Source: CAYHGV01 sp964356135
GTDB taxonomy: Bacteria > Hydrothermota > Tepidihabitantia > CAYHGV01
DNA length: 38,641 nucleotides
Assembly (NCBI GenBank): GCA_964356135.1
Contig: CAYHGV010000015.1
Span: 1-38,641, forward strand
Reading direction: 5' to 3'
In this document: one piece after another, positions 23,656 to 31,489 of the stretch
Position numbering within the stretch: the stretch's first letter is position 1
Layout of the letters: every line of letters begins with the position of its first letter
Program-made: the position numbers and the translations under genes
The notes under the pieces: generated by a model
What the model was told of the DNA's origin: nothing
The model's input: the letters and a program-made list of their open reading frames with translations, nothing else
Databases searched by the model: none

Positions 23656-23676
23656 CAACCAACTAAAGGAGGAGCA

Positions 23677-26600
23677 ATGAAACGGCTCTGGATACCGATG
23701 TTGATCGTGGTGGGCTTCAGTGTGCTGCCTGCCCAAAAGGAAGAAGTAAAGCAGAAAAAGACGGATGATTTCCACAATCAATTAGAGGCTCTCGTTCCAA
23801 CGATCGGTGAAGACCTGTCCCGTGTCGACCTGACGACGGTCATTACCGATAAGAAAATTTATCATCCTAAAGAACGGGTGCGGATATTCGTGGTCGGACT
23901 CAACCACCAGGAGGCGAATTTTACGGTCGCGCTCCTCCGGCAGGGTGAGTTGATCTATGAAACCGATGTGGCATTAGATAAGAGTGGAATGGGAATTTTG
24001 GAACTGGGCGACCTTGACATTTCGGAATATGGGGTGGAAATTAAAAAAGACGGAGCGGTGTTAGCCCAAACCGATTTTTCGGTCGTCGAATACACCTTTT
24101 CACCGCTGACCGTCGAGGTAAGTAGCTATACCCTCGAACAGGAAAATCTGAGGATTGATTTGAGCCTCGCGGTTCTGGGTGTACCCTATGCCGGCGAAGC
24201 AACCATCAACGTTACCTGTGAATACTGCAGCGGCCAGACGATTCAGGAATTCAAACTGACCGTCAAAGACGGCAGCGCCCATCTTGAAACCAACATCGGC
24301 GGCCATACCGGGCCTTTTGGCATCAAGGTTTTCACGCCCGACGGCAAGACCGCGTCGTTGACAATTTATGGAACTCGATCGGAAGAACGCGCCGAGTATC
24401 TGGTCAGCGATTTGGGCACCCAATACTTTGCGTCGCTTGCCCCGCGTGAAGGCAGCACGAGCCACCTGGGTATGTTCTTGCGAACGGCTGGTGTTGCCGC
24501 TGCCGATTTCCAGCTTGATAAAGTAATTGCGGAAATTGCCGAAATTAAGGTGACGACGGTGTTGACCCGGGCGGCAGTTATTGCGGTTGACCCGATTTCG
24601 GGCAAGCACCGGTTGATGGAATACTCGACCGGTCTTGATAAAGGCCGCTCGATCTTTTTTGAGGTCGACCACCCCTATTCGTTGATCTATATCTTAGCCG
24701 AAAAAGACGGCGAGCTTACCGGTTATTACGCGGTGATCTTCAGACCGAATCCGACAAATTTGAAATTGACCGTTCCCGAGAATGCAAAACCTGGGAGCAC
24801 GATTACGATTAAAATCGGCTCGGACCGGTCGGCACGCTGCCTGCTTGCGGTCTATGATGCCCGGTTGGACCAGGAGCAGCCGGAAACCAAACTGGGGAAA
24901 AATATCCTAACCAACGTTGATGGCAACCGGAATCTCCGCTATACCCCGCCGCGCGCGGAGACAGAAGAGTTGGAGGCGATGGAAGACCGGGCGGTCGGTG
25001 GAGCGGTTCAGGCGATAACCCCGGCACCTTCCACTGGAGGGGCAAAATCGGCTCCGATGGGTAAAGGTGGAGGGGCTCCACGCGACGGAGGCACCGAGCC
25101 CAGCCTGCCCAAACCTGCCGAGTTGATTGAGGTTCTGGCATTCAAACTGATCGATATCAAAGGTGAAACCGAAGAGAAGATCACCCTGCCCAAGCAGATT
25201 GCGACCTGGAAGGTGAAGGTCTTTGCGGCGAGGGGACTCGAGTTCGAAGGTTTGACTGCGACGGTCGAAGCGAAGCAGGATAATTTCGTCCACGTTGATT
25301 TACCTGCATTCATCGGTGCCGGTGACAGTGTCCAAGCTCCGGTCAGCTTCCAGGTGAAAGGCCAGGGACAATTGAAAGTAGAGGCGCCGGGTGTTAGCTG
25401 GTCAAAAACGGTGACCGGTGCGGGCACCGAAACTTTCATTTTGAAAAAGCCGGGGGCAGTGAAAGCCGTCTTGAAACACGCACAGGGGACAGAGGTCTTC
25501 GAAGCGGTGGTTAAGGAACCGGGTGAAGCGAAACTTTTGTTCTCCACTATCCGGATGCTCGATGCGGATGAAACAATCGAAGGGAAGGTACTCGTCGTCT
25601 ACCCCAATCCTCTGGCGCTGGCCGATGAGGTGATTAAGGGTTTGATAACCTATCCGTTCGGCTGCGCCGAGCAGACGAGCGCTAAATTAGGCGGGCTTGC
25701 CCTGGCGTACAAAGCAATACAGTCCGGAAACTACTCGGGCGATATCAAAGAAGTAGAAAAGTTGATTACCGTCGGCTTAGGCCGGATGCAGCTTTTCTTC
25801 CACGGCGATAAGGGTTTTTCGCTCTGGGAGAAAGGTGAACCCGACCCCGAGGTGACGGAAGTTGTCCTGAAAAACTTAAAGCCGTTTGTCGGCTTGGAAT
25901 TTCAGAAATTGAAAAAGCTGATTGAAAATGGGGTCAAAGCGCTTTTAGCCGGCAAGGTGAAAGACAATGCGTTGGCGGTTTATGATGAACGATTCCTCGA
26001 CGAGCCAGACGACTTTGAGGGACTGGTCTACTATGCCCAGGGACTTGCGGCGAAAGGCGATAAGAAAGAACTCAATAAATGTATCGACGATATCGAACAG
26101 CAGGCGAAAAAGAATGGCGATTACCTCTACTGGCACTCGGATAAACTCTGGGGCGGTGATTTAGAAATGACTTGCGAAGTCTTGAAGGTTCTCTATCTTC
26201 GGAAAGAGGACGGCTATTTCAAAAAGGGTTTCAACTATGTCACGAGCCGACTGGTTGATGATCGGTTACGAACGACTGCCGATACCCGCTCGCTGGTTGA
26301 ACTGTTGGCGATGATCGGTAAGACTGAGCCGCCCTGGGCAGAGATCGACGGGAGTAAAGTCAAGCTCCAAAAGCCGGTGATTGCAAAACGGGTGAAAGCC
26401 CTGAGCGATGGCGTCCTGGTTAAGCAGTCCGAAGAGCGGCTGGTCAATTATTTTGAGACCTCGGGTGATTATCGGTTCAGTGTGACGATCGATAAAGCAA
26501 GCCTTAGGGTTGGCGATAAAGCGGTCGTCACTATCACCCCGCAAGCGACCGGCCGGGCACGTCCCGATGTTCCGTTAACCCGGGTCTACCTCCCCGCCAA

Positions 26601-26784
26601 CTTAGCTTTTCTCTTAGGGGGCGGCAATGTCCAGGAAATCTACGAGCCTCTGAAATACGGTAACCTCCAGCTGGAGGTGGTGGCGGTGCGTAAAGGTTCG
26701 GCGGGCTTGCGGGCACTGGTCCACGATATGTACGAGACCGACAAAATCGGCATCGCACCGAAAATGGAAGTTACGGTGAAGTAG
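23677..26784 (+). CDS. Alpha-2-macroglobulin-like exported protein with thioester motif
   Basis: The 1035-residue protein has a signal peptide (KRLWIPMLIVVGFSVLPAQ) without a lipobox, and several MG-type beta-sandwich domains (about 40-400: 'TVITDKKIYHPKERVRIFVVG' is the classic MG1 opening). A Gly/Pro-rich linker follows at about 450-485. The A2M domain is recognisable by EKITLPKQIATWKVKVFAA and DLPAFIGAGDSV (about 505-555). A complement-like thioester region comes next, with P-F-G-C-A-E-Q (Cys663, Gln666), the residues that form the internal thioester. An alpha-helical toroid and C-terminal receptor-like domain follow (VPLTRVYLPANLAFL). Bacterial A2Ms trap proteases in the periplasm and are usually paired with PBP1C; no pbpC is present here. 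Start chosen from AAAGGAGGA and the promoter just upstream. Confidence 0.85.
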   Translation: MKRLWIPMLIVVGFSVLPAQKEEVKQKKTDDFHNQLEALVPTIGEDLSRVDLTTVITDKKIYHPKERVRIFVVGLNHQEANFTVALLRQGELIYETDVALDKSGMGILELGDLDISEYGVEIKKDGAVLAQTDFSVVEYTFSPLTVEVSSYTLEQENLRIDLSLAVLGVPYAGEATINVTCEYCSGQTIQEFKLTVKDGSAHLETNIGGHTGPFGIKVFTPDGKTASLTIYGTRSEERAEYLVSDLGTQYFASLAPREGSTSHLGMFLRTAGVAAADFQLDKVIAEIAEIKVTTVLTRAAVIAVDPISGKHRLMEYSTGLDKGRSIFFEVDHPYSLIYILAEKDGELTGYYAVIFRPNPTNLKLTVPENAKPGSTITIKIGSDRSARCLLAVYDARLDQEQPETKLGKNILTNVDGNRNLRYTPPRAETEELEAMEDRAVGGAVQAITPAPSTGGAKSAPMGKGGGAPRDGGTEPSLPKPAELIEVLAFKLIDIKGETEEKITLPKQIATWKVKVFAARGLEFEGLTATVEAKQDNFVHVDLPAFIGAGDSVQAPVSFQVKGQGQLKVEAPGVSWSKTVTGAGTETFILKKPGAVKAVLKHAQGTEVFEAVVKEPGEAKLLFSTIRMLDADETIEGKVLVVYPNPLALADEVIKGLITYPFGCAEQTSAKLGGLALAYKAIQSGNYSGDIKEVEKLITVGLGRMQLFFHGDKGFSLWEKGEPDPEVTEVVLKNLKPFVGLEFQKLKKLIENGVKALLAGKVKDNALAVYDERFLDEPDDFEGLVYYAQGLAAKGDKKELNKCIDDIEQQAKKNGDYLYWHSDKLWGGDLEMTCEVLKVLYLRKEDGYFKKGFNYVTSRLVDDRLRTTADTRSLVELLAMIGKTEPPWAEIDGSKVKLQKPVIAKRVKALSDGVLVKQSEERLVNYFETSGDYRFSVTIDKASLRVGDKAVVTITPQATGRARPDVPLTRVYLPANLAFLLGGGNVQEIYEPLKYGNLQLEVVAVRKGSAGLRALVHDMYETDKIGIAPKMEVTVK

Positions 26785-26812
26785 GGAAAGTCTGAATCGA
26801 CTTTTGAATCGG

Positions 26813-26848
26813 CGGGGCTGACCGAAAGGTCGGCCCCGTTTCTTTTCT
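26813..26848 (+). terminator. Rho-independent terminator of the A2M-like gene
   Basis: CGGGGCTGACC and GGTCGGCCCCG form an 11-bp stem with a GAAA loop (26813-26838), followed by TTTCTTTTCT. It lies 28 bases after the stop codon. Confidence 0.9.
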
Positions 26849-27137
26849 CCACTTATTACGGTTACTTATTACGGTTACCGGAGTTCCCATATTTTTGTAA
26901 AAAATGTAGTGCGAACCTTTAGGTTCGCCTACTACATGGAATTGTCTTCTTATGTCCGATTCTCACTTGTTTAAAAACGAGCTCCATCATTAATTTCGAG
27001 GAATGTCCAAATTACGGTTATTTTTAAAAACACATCAGCGTTTTAAGAGGAAAATTGACAAACTGGCGAGGAGTTTATTGCTGTAAGCTCTTGGTAATAC
27101 GACTGTTACGGTTTTTTGGTAGAAAACAAGGAAAAGC
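26849..27137. repeat. Intergenic region with 13-base tandem duplication and REP-like hairpin
   Basis: ACTTATTACGGTT occurs twice in tandem at 26851-26863 and 26864-26876; 'attacggtta' and 'gttacggtttt' echo it near 27012 and 27105. At 26905-26936 a REP-like palindrome has arms GCGAACCT/AGGTTCGC (26911-26928) flanked by TGTAG and CTACA. No gene is visible in the remaining AT-rich sequence. Confidence 0.65.
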
Positions 27138-27165
27138 TTGACTTGGTTAAGGGCGCTTCTATAGT
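27138..27165 (+). promoter_or_regulatory. Promoter of the outer-membrane barrel gene
   Basis: TTGACT (27138-27143), 16 bases, TATAGT (27160-27165). The leader would be about 44 bases and ends with GGGAGG before the ATG at 27216. Confidence 0.6.
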
Positions 27166-27215
27166 TTTTAGTATGGACATGACCAATTTTCATAAATCAT
27201 AAATGGGAGGTAGTA

Positions 27216-27761
27216 ATGTCTAAAATAACCAAAACAACCACTCTGTTACTGCTCGTCGGCAGTGTCGCTGTCGCCTCGTATCCACAGGTGAGCATCGGTG
27301 CTAAAGTGAGCCGCTATTTGGTCGGTGCACGATTTGACAGTGACACCGTAGCAACTTGGGGCTGGGGTGTGGAAACCGAATTTTTGCTTGCGCTCAGCCG
27401 GTGTTTTTCTCTGCGGACCGATGTCATAGAATTCCGGACTAATGAGGGGAGCCGCAATTCTTTTCGCCTTAATTCTCTTATGAGTTCGGATGTGGTTTAT
27501 CGGTTTCCACTCAGAGGGGCTTTTGCTCCCTATCTTTATGGCGGCATTGGTTTTGTGACCCCTAAAGTTAAAACCGAGCTCGATTTCCGCTTCGGCATTG
27601 GAGCCCAGTACGCTTTTTCTCAAAGGTGGAAAATATTTTTTGAAGATGAGCTATTAAAGATTCTGGGCAGTAGCATTCAAGATCTCAGGTTTAATGGTTT
27701 TGAGTTTGTGGGTGGAGGAATGTTTGCTAAACTGAGCGCCGGCATCCGGTTCGGGGGATGA
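27216..27761 (+). CDS. Small outer-membrane beta-barrel protein
   Basis: The 181-residue protein has a signal peptide (SKITKTTTLLLLVGSVAVASYPQ). About eight amphipathic strands follow, typical of OmpA/OmpW-like or porin-family 'beta-barrel domain' proteins: VSIGAKVSRYLVGARF, WGWGVETEFLLAL, CFSLRTDVIEFRT, APYLYGGIGFVTPKVKTELDFRFGIGAQY (given here as motif context), WKIFFEDELLKI and FVGGGMFAKLSAGIRFG. The strand pattern, not specific motifs, supports the call. It stands alone with its own promoter and good Shine-Dalgarno (GGGAGG). The following minus-strand gene converges 20 bases away, with no obvious terminator between them. Confidence 0.75.
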   Translation: MSKITKTTTLLLLVGSVAVASYPQVSIGAKVSRYLVGARFDSDTVATWGWGVETEFLLALSRCFSLRTDVIEFRTNEGSRNSFRLNSLMSSDVVYRFPLRGAFAPYLYGGIGFVTPKVKTELDFRFGIGAQYAFSQRWKIFFEDELLKILGSSIQDLRFNGFEFVGGGMFAKLSAGIRFGG

Positions 27762-27781
27762 TTTAATTTGAGGAGGGAAGC

Positions 27782-29029
27782 TTATTTTGTCCCCAGGACC
27801 TCGACCGCCATCTCGGTTACAATGTAGGGATTTTCGAGATAGCGGGAGAAACTATCCTGGGCGACGCCGACCAGGTCATCGCCGAACATCTTGAATAAAT
27901 TCGACTGCACGCTCAGCTGGGGATAGCGGCCGATGATTTTACCATCGCGCCAGCCGAGGGCAAGTTGCACCGGCGTCGCGAAATCGCCGTTATCGACAAA
28001 GTCGCCGCCGGAGGCGATAAAAATCAGGATAACTTCATCGCTGCCGGCGATTTGGGCGAGGGTTTTGTCGCCCGGTTGTACCCGCAGGACGTTAAAACCG
28101 ATGTCGGGATTGGTTGAATACTGGCGAAAACCGTTGCCGGTGGTCGCGGTTTTGAACTTGGTGCCGTTACGCAAATCAAAGACGACGTTTTTCAAAACAC
28201 CGTTTTCAATCAGGGGAAGATCGGAAGCTTCGCGTTTCACGCCTTCGTCATCGAATGGCATGACATAGCCGTACTCGTAGAGGTCATTACTATCATAGAG
28301 CGTAAACTGGGGAGAGAAGACCGGCTGGCCAATTTTCCCGGCAAGCAGCGATGCACCGAGATGGTAGCGGTCGCCCCGTAATGCTTCCCGGAATTTGCTG
28401 AACAGGAGGTCAGGTGGAACGAAGACTACTTTTTTCCTGCCCGGGGAAAGGGGCACCGGGTTCCGGTAGCCTTCGAGCAACTCCTGGTAGCGGGAAAAAA
28501 ATTCTGCGCGGTCAAACTCCTGTAACGAGATAATTCCCCAGGCACCGTCAATGATATTGGCGGTATCCTTATGCTTGAACAGGATGCCGATCTCGGTTGG
28601 CCGGGTGGTAAGCGACAAAGAAATTCCGGACGAGTTTTCTAACGTCGTTGTACGTTCGGTCACGGCAACCGAACCGGAAAGGATGAAATCCGGCGCTAAT
28701 TCCCGCAGCCGTCCGAGAATCTGTTCGGTCAGGTCAAAGACACCCGTTTCATCAAATGGTTTCAGACTGGCGGTGAGATTCTTTTCGTAGTGGAGATTTG
28801 CCGGCAGTGAATAGTCCCAGGGCAGGCCCAAGATCAGGGCGTCGGTCGCTTTGCGGGTGAGGTCATCAAAGCTGATTTCCCCCTGTGCCGCGGCAACTCC
28901 TAACACCCGGTCTTTGAATACCCGCACCGCCCGCCGGACAATATTTTTTTTGCGGAGCGAGTGAACCATATTATTTTTAATTTCAGCTTTAATCTCGAGG
29001 AATTTAATTTCTAATTTTTCTTGTTCCAT
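27782..29029 (-). CDS. TldD/PmbA-family protein (PmbA-like partner)
   Basis: The 415-residue protein belongs to the TldD/PmbA family of modulators of DNA gyrase and microcin processing. It has YEYGYVMPFDDEGVKR, LIENGVLKNVVFDLRNGTKF, GFRQYSTNPDIGFNVLRVQPG and the glycine-rich IASGGDFVDNGDFATPVQLALGW. It lacks the HExxxH zinc motif, as expected for the PmbA-type subunit that pairs with TldD to form the heterodimeric TldD/TldE protease. Residues about 1-60 are more diverged, and the ATG has no strong Shine-Dalgarno. It is downstream of the tldD-like gene and probably co-transcribed, although a 96-base repeat-bearing spacer intervenes. Confidence 0.88.
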   Translation of the reverse strand: MEQEKLEIKFLEIKAEIKNNMVHSLRKKNIVRRAVRVFKDRVLGVAAAQGEISFDDLTRKATDALILGLPWDYSLPANLHYEKNLTASLKPFDETGVFDLTEQILGRLRELAPDFILSGSVAVTERTTTLENSSGISLSLTTRPTEIGILFKHKDTANIIDGAWGIISLQEFDRAEFFSRYQELLEGYRNPVPLSPGRKKVVFVPPDLLFSKFREALRGDRYHLGASLLAGKIGQPVFSPQFTLYDSNDLYEYGYVMPFDDEGVKREASDLPLIENGVLKNVVFDLRNGTKFKTATTGNGFRQYSTNPDIGFNVLRVQPGDKTLAQIAGSDEVILIFIASGGDFVDNGDFATPVQLALGWRDGKIIGRYPQLSVQSNLFKMFGDDLVGVAQDSFSRYLENPYIVTEMAVEVLGTK

Positions 29030-29125
29030 GACAATTATCCGAATATTTCAAATGATAGCGAATGTCTCGAATATTTTTTCCCATTCGGGTAATTCGCTGT
29101 CATTCGCCTAATTCGTTTTTTAATA
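29030..29125. repeat. Short repeat-rich spacer between the tldD-like and pmbA-like genes
   Basis: The spacer is made of CGAATATTT / ATTCG words: 'atagcgaatgtctcgaatat', 'ttcccattcgggtaattcgc' and 'attcgcctaattcg'. It is a variant of the dispersed repeat with an ATTCG core. Confidence 0.5.
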
Positions 29126-30520
29126 TTAACTGACATGCATCCTCCGCACTCGAACCTTGGGTCCTCCAAATGCAACCGGCAGCGGCATCTGTTCATTCTT
29201 CCCGCAGCCGCCAAAGATGCTGCTCTGGAGCTTCACCTTCGAACTGAGGCCATCGATATCCTTCAGGGTTTGAAAGACGGTTCCTGAGACAACCGAGACC
29301 CGGACCGGCTCCGCCAGCTTGCCGTTGCGTATCATGTATGCCCGGTCGGGTGCAATCGTAAAGGTTGAAAGACCGGAGCCGTGGCGCATCGATTTGATAT
29401 AGACCCCGTTTTTGATCTTGGCGAGGAGTGACGAAAAGCTGGTTTTACCGGCTCCGATATAGGTGTTGGTCATCCGAACGATCGGTTCAAATTGGGCGTT
29501 AATCGCCCGGGCGTTACCGGTCGGTTTCTCGTTGAGTTCGGAAGCGGTCTGAAGCGAATGGAGCCGGCCGGTCAGGATTCCCTTTTTAACAAGAAAAGTC
29601 TTCTCTGCCGGGGTTCCTTCATCATCGAACGGGCAGTAGCCGGTTTTTTGCCGGATAGCGCCGTTATCGACGATTGAGAGTATCGTAGAACCGACCCGTT
29701 TGCCCAGTTTCCATTCGGCGACCATTTTTTTATCGCCGAGCATAAAATCGGCTTCCGATTTGTGTCCGAACGATTCGTGGGCAAAGACGCCGGCGGTCTC
29801 TTCGGAGAGGACGACCGGATAATAACCGGGTTTGACGGTGGGGGCTGCAAGGAACATCTTCGCTTCGGCTAAATCCTTTTTTGCGTCTTCGCCGATGCCG
29901 TTGAGCTTTTGGAAATCGGGTTCAGTTCTGGTGTAGCTTGATGCAAAAAGGCGGTCGCCTTCTTTTAAGGTAAAGAAAAACATAATCCCGAACATCGTAT
30001 TGTCATACGAAACACGACTGCCTTTGGAAGTGATAATTGTTTTGACGACGTCCCAATCCGCATAGACGGAAATTAAATCAACCAAGGTCTTTTCTTTTTT
30101 ATATGCTGGAAAGAGGGATTCAATGAGCTTCTTTTTCACGATGATCTTGTAGGAACGGGCATTCCGGGTTCGATACCGCAGAAGGGTTTGATGCGTCGGC
30201 TTGGGGATGGAAAATGATTTGAAATCGCCCGTGGTTTTTTGCGACAGGGCGACCAACCGGTCGAGTTCCGCTTCGACTTTTGTCAGGTCGGTATGACTTG
30301 CATAGAACCAGCGGCCATTGTTGAAAACCCGGATGAATGCTCCTTTGTCCGAGAGTTCGATACCGTTTTGAATTTCAAAGTTCTTATAGGAAAGTAATGT
30401 TCGATAGCGGTCTTCAATCCGGACATCGGCGTAGTAACAATTGAGCTGCTGGAGCTTTTTAGCAAGATTATCGACGAACGCTTTAGGTAGTTGACTCAGT
30501 TTATTCGTTACTGCGCTCAT
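29126..30520 (-). CDS. tldD: TldD-family zinc metalloprotease
   Basis: The 464-residue protein is the catalytic-type member of the TldD/PmbA pair. FAHESFGHKSEAD contains the HExxxH zinc motif (His248, Glu249, His253), with the later CPFDDEGTPAEKTFLVKKG, and FTIAPDRAYMIRNGKLAEPVRV near the C-terminus. TldD/TldE heterodimers degrade unfolded peptides and mature peptide antibiotics. I start at ATG 30520 because the seven codons of the longer frame (from 30541) overlap a clear promoter whose -10 box is five bases before this ATG. There is no Shine-Dalgarno, so a leaderless message is predicted. No peptide-antibiotic precursor gene is recognisable nearby. Confidence 0.93.
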   Translation of the reverse strand: MSAVTNKLSQLPKAFVDNLAKKLQQLNCYYADVRIEDRYRTLLSYKNFEIQNGIELSDKGAFIRVFNNGRWFYASHTDLTKVEAELDRLVALSQKTTGDFKSFSIPKPTHQTLLRYRTRNARSYKIIVKKKLIESLFPAYKKEKTLVDLISVYADWDVVKTIITSKGSRVSYDNTMFGIMFFFTLKEGDRLFASSYTRTEPDFQKLNGIGEDAKKDLAEAKMFLAAPTVKPGYYPVVLSEETAGVFAHESFGHKSEADFMLGDKKMVAEWKLGKRVGSTILSIVDNGAIRQKTGYCPFDDEGTPAEKTFLVKKGILTGRLHSLQTASELNEKPTGNARAINAQFEPIVRMTNTYIGAGKTSFSSLLAKIKNGVYIKSMRHGSGLSTFTIAPDRAYMIRNGKLAEPVRVSVVSGTVFQTLKDIDGLSSKVKLQSSIFGGCGKNEQMPLPVAFGGPKVRVRRMHVS

Positions 30521-30525
30521 AGAAT

Positions 30526-30554
30526 ACTGTACCTGCGGCAAGGAAACTTGTCAA
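30526..30554 (-). promoter_or_regulatory. Promoter of the tldD-pmbA pair, predicted leaderless
   Basis: On the minus strand TTGACA (30554-30549), 17 bases, TACAGT (30531-30526), then five bases to ATG 30520. Confidence 0.7.
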
Positions 30555-30984
30555 GGACTTTGGTAAGTCATTATGCAAAAATGACGGGATAGTGACGGAT
30601 AAATCCGACCGCTACCGCCGGAGCGCCGCTACTTGTACTCGGCTGGATTGGAGAAAACCGGTGGGAGCGACTTCCAGTCGCGATATTCTTCGGAGAGTAT
30701 CGCACGAAGAAGATTTTTCAAGCTTTTTTACTGAACCGTGGAGTTATATTTAACCGTTTTTTTTTTTTTTTTTATTCGTGTCTATCCGTGTCGGCACCTT
30801 CGGTGCCGCTATCCGTGGTTACTATTCATTGTTTTTCCGGGTCTTCCGGGGTCAATTTTTTATCCGTGCTCATTCGTGGTTATTTATTATTGGTGTTCAT
30901 CCGTGTTTATCCGTGTGCATCTGTGGTTAAGGTTCAGTGTTTTCCGTGTCTTCCGTGGTTAAATGATGTTCGCTCGATTCATTC
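30555..30984. repeat. Intergenic region: REP-like hairpins, 17-T run and dispersed repeat cluster
   Basis: No gene is visible in these 430 bases. A REP-like palindrome GCGACT-TCC-AGTCGC (30667-30681), preceded by GTGGGA, is followed by an 8-bp hairpin (about 30681-30702). A run of 17 T lies at 30757-30773. From 30774 to 30960 there is a dense cluster of 'tccgtgtctatccgtg' repeats, with a GGCACC-TTC-GGTGCC hairpin module at about 30795-30809. The last 21 bases of the cluster (30940-30960) recur exactly at 37802-37822. An open frame across the cluster (30738-30962) is repeat translation, not a gene. Confidence 0.75.
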
Positions 30985-31012
30985 TTGACAAGAGAGTTTT
31001 ACCGGATACAGT
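30985..31012 (+). promoter_or_regulatory. Promoter of purE-purC-ATPase, predicted leaderless
   Basis: TTGACA (30985-30990), 16 bases, TACAGT (31007-31012), then six bases to the ATG at 31019. The -10 matches that of tldD. Confidence 0.65.
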
Positions 31013-31018
31013 TAGATT

Positions 31019-31489
31019 ATGAAGATAATAGTCATTCTCGGTTCCAAAGCCGATTTAGAGCACGGCCAAAAGATTGCCGCAACCGTTAAAAAATTCGGAA
31101 CGGAGTGTATAGTCAGAATTGCTTCCGCCCATAAAACACCAGATCGGGTCCTCGAAATAAGCAGAGAATACGAACAGAGCGATGTGGTGTTTATTACCGC
31201 CGCTGGCCGGAGCAACGCCTTGAGCGGGATGGTCGATGCCCAGACGGTGAAGCCGGTTATCGCCTGTCCGGTTTACAGCGACGCCTTTTCCGGTGCGGAT
31301 CTGTTTTCGAGCTTGCGGATGCCGTCCGGAGTCTGCCCGTTAGTCATTCTCGATCCGGAAGCAGCAGCGCTTGCCGCGTTGAAAATTCTCGCCCTCAAGG
31401 ATAAAACCTTAGAGAAGAAACTGAAAGATTTTCAGGAGGGAAAACAAAAGGAGGTTACGGAAGCCGACCAGGGGCTGGGGCGTGGGTAG
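31019..31489 (+). CDS. purE: Class II phosphoribosylaminoimidazole carboxylase (AIR carboxylase)
   Basis: The 156-residue protein makes carboxyaminoimidazole ribotide in purine synthesis. GSKADLEHGQKI, ASAHKTPD (about 37-44), AAGRSNALSGMVDAQT (about 61-76), PVIACPVYS and FSSLRMPSGV (about 94-103) match the class II enzyme, the type fused in animal PAICS. Class II uses AIR and CO2 directly. Class I PurE instead has SAHRTP and a GGAAHLPGM segment and needs PurK. This residue assignment is by eye. The gene overlaps purC by eight bases. The ATG lacks a Shine-Dalgarno and lies six bases after a -10 box. Confidence 0.92.
   Translation: MKIIVILGSKADLEHGQKIAATVKKFGTECIVRIASAHKTPDRVLEISREYEQSDVVFITAAGRSNALSGMVDAQTVKPVIACPVYSDAFSGADLFSSLRMPSGVCPLVILDPEAAALAALKILALKDKTLEKKLKDFQEGKQKEVTEADQGLGRG

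Noticed and set aside
23560..23676. N-terminal extension of the A2M-like gene
   Set aside because: A TTGACA/GATAAT promoter and AAAGGAGGA lie within it; the signal peptide begins at 23677.
24100..24672. Minus-strand open frames inside the A2M-like gene
   Set aside because: They are shadows of the plus-strand gene, which has full domain support.
30738..30962. Open frame of 74 codons rich in F, V, R (S-V-F-I-R-V-H type)
   Set aside because: It is the translation of the dispersed 'tccgtg' repeat cluster and of the T-run; no ribosome site and no family.
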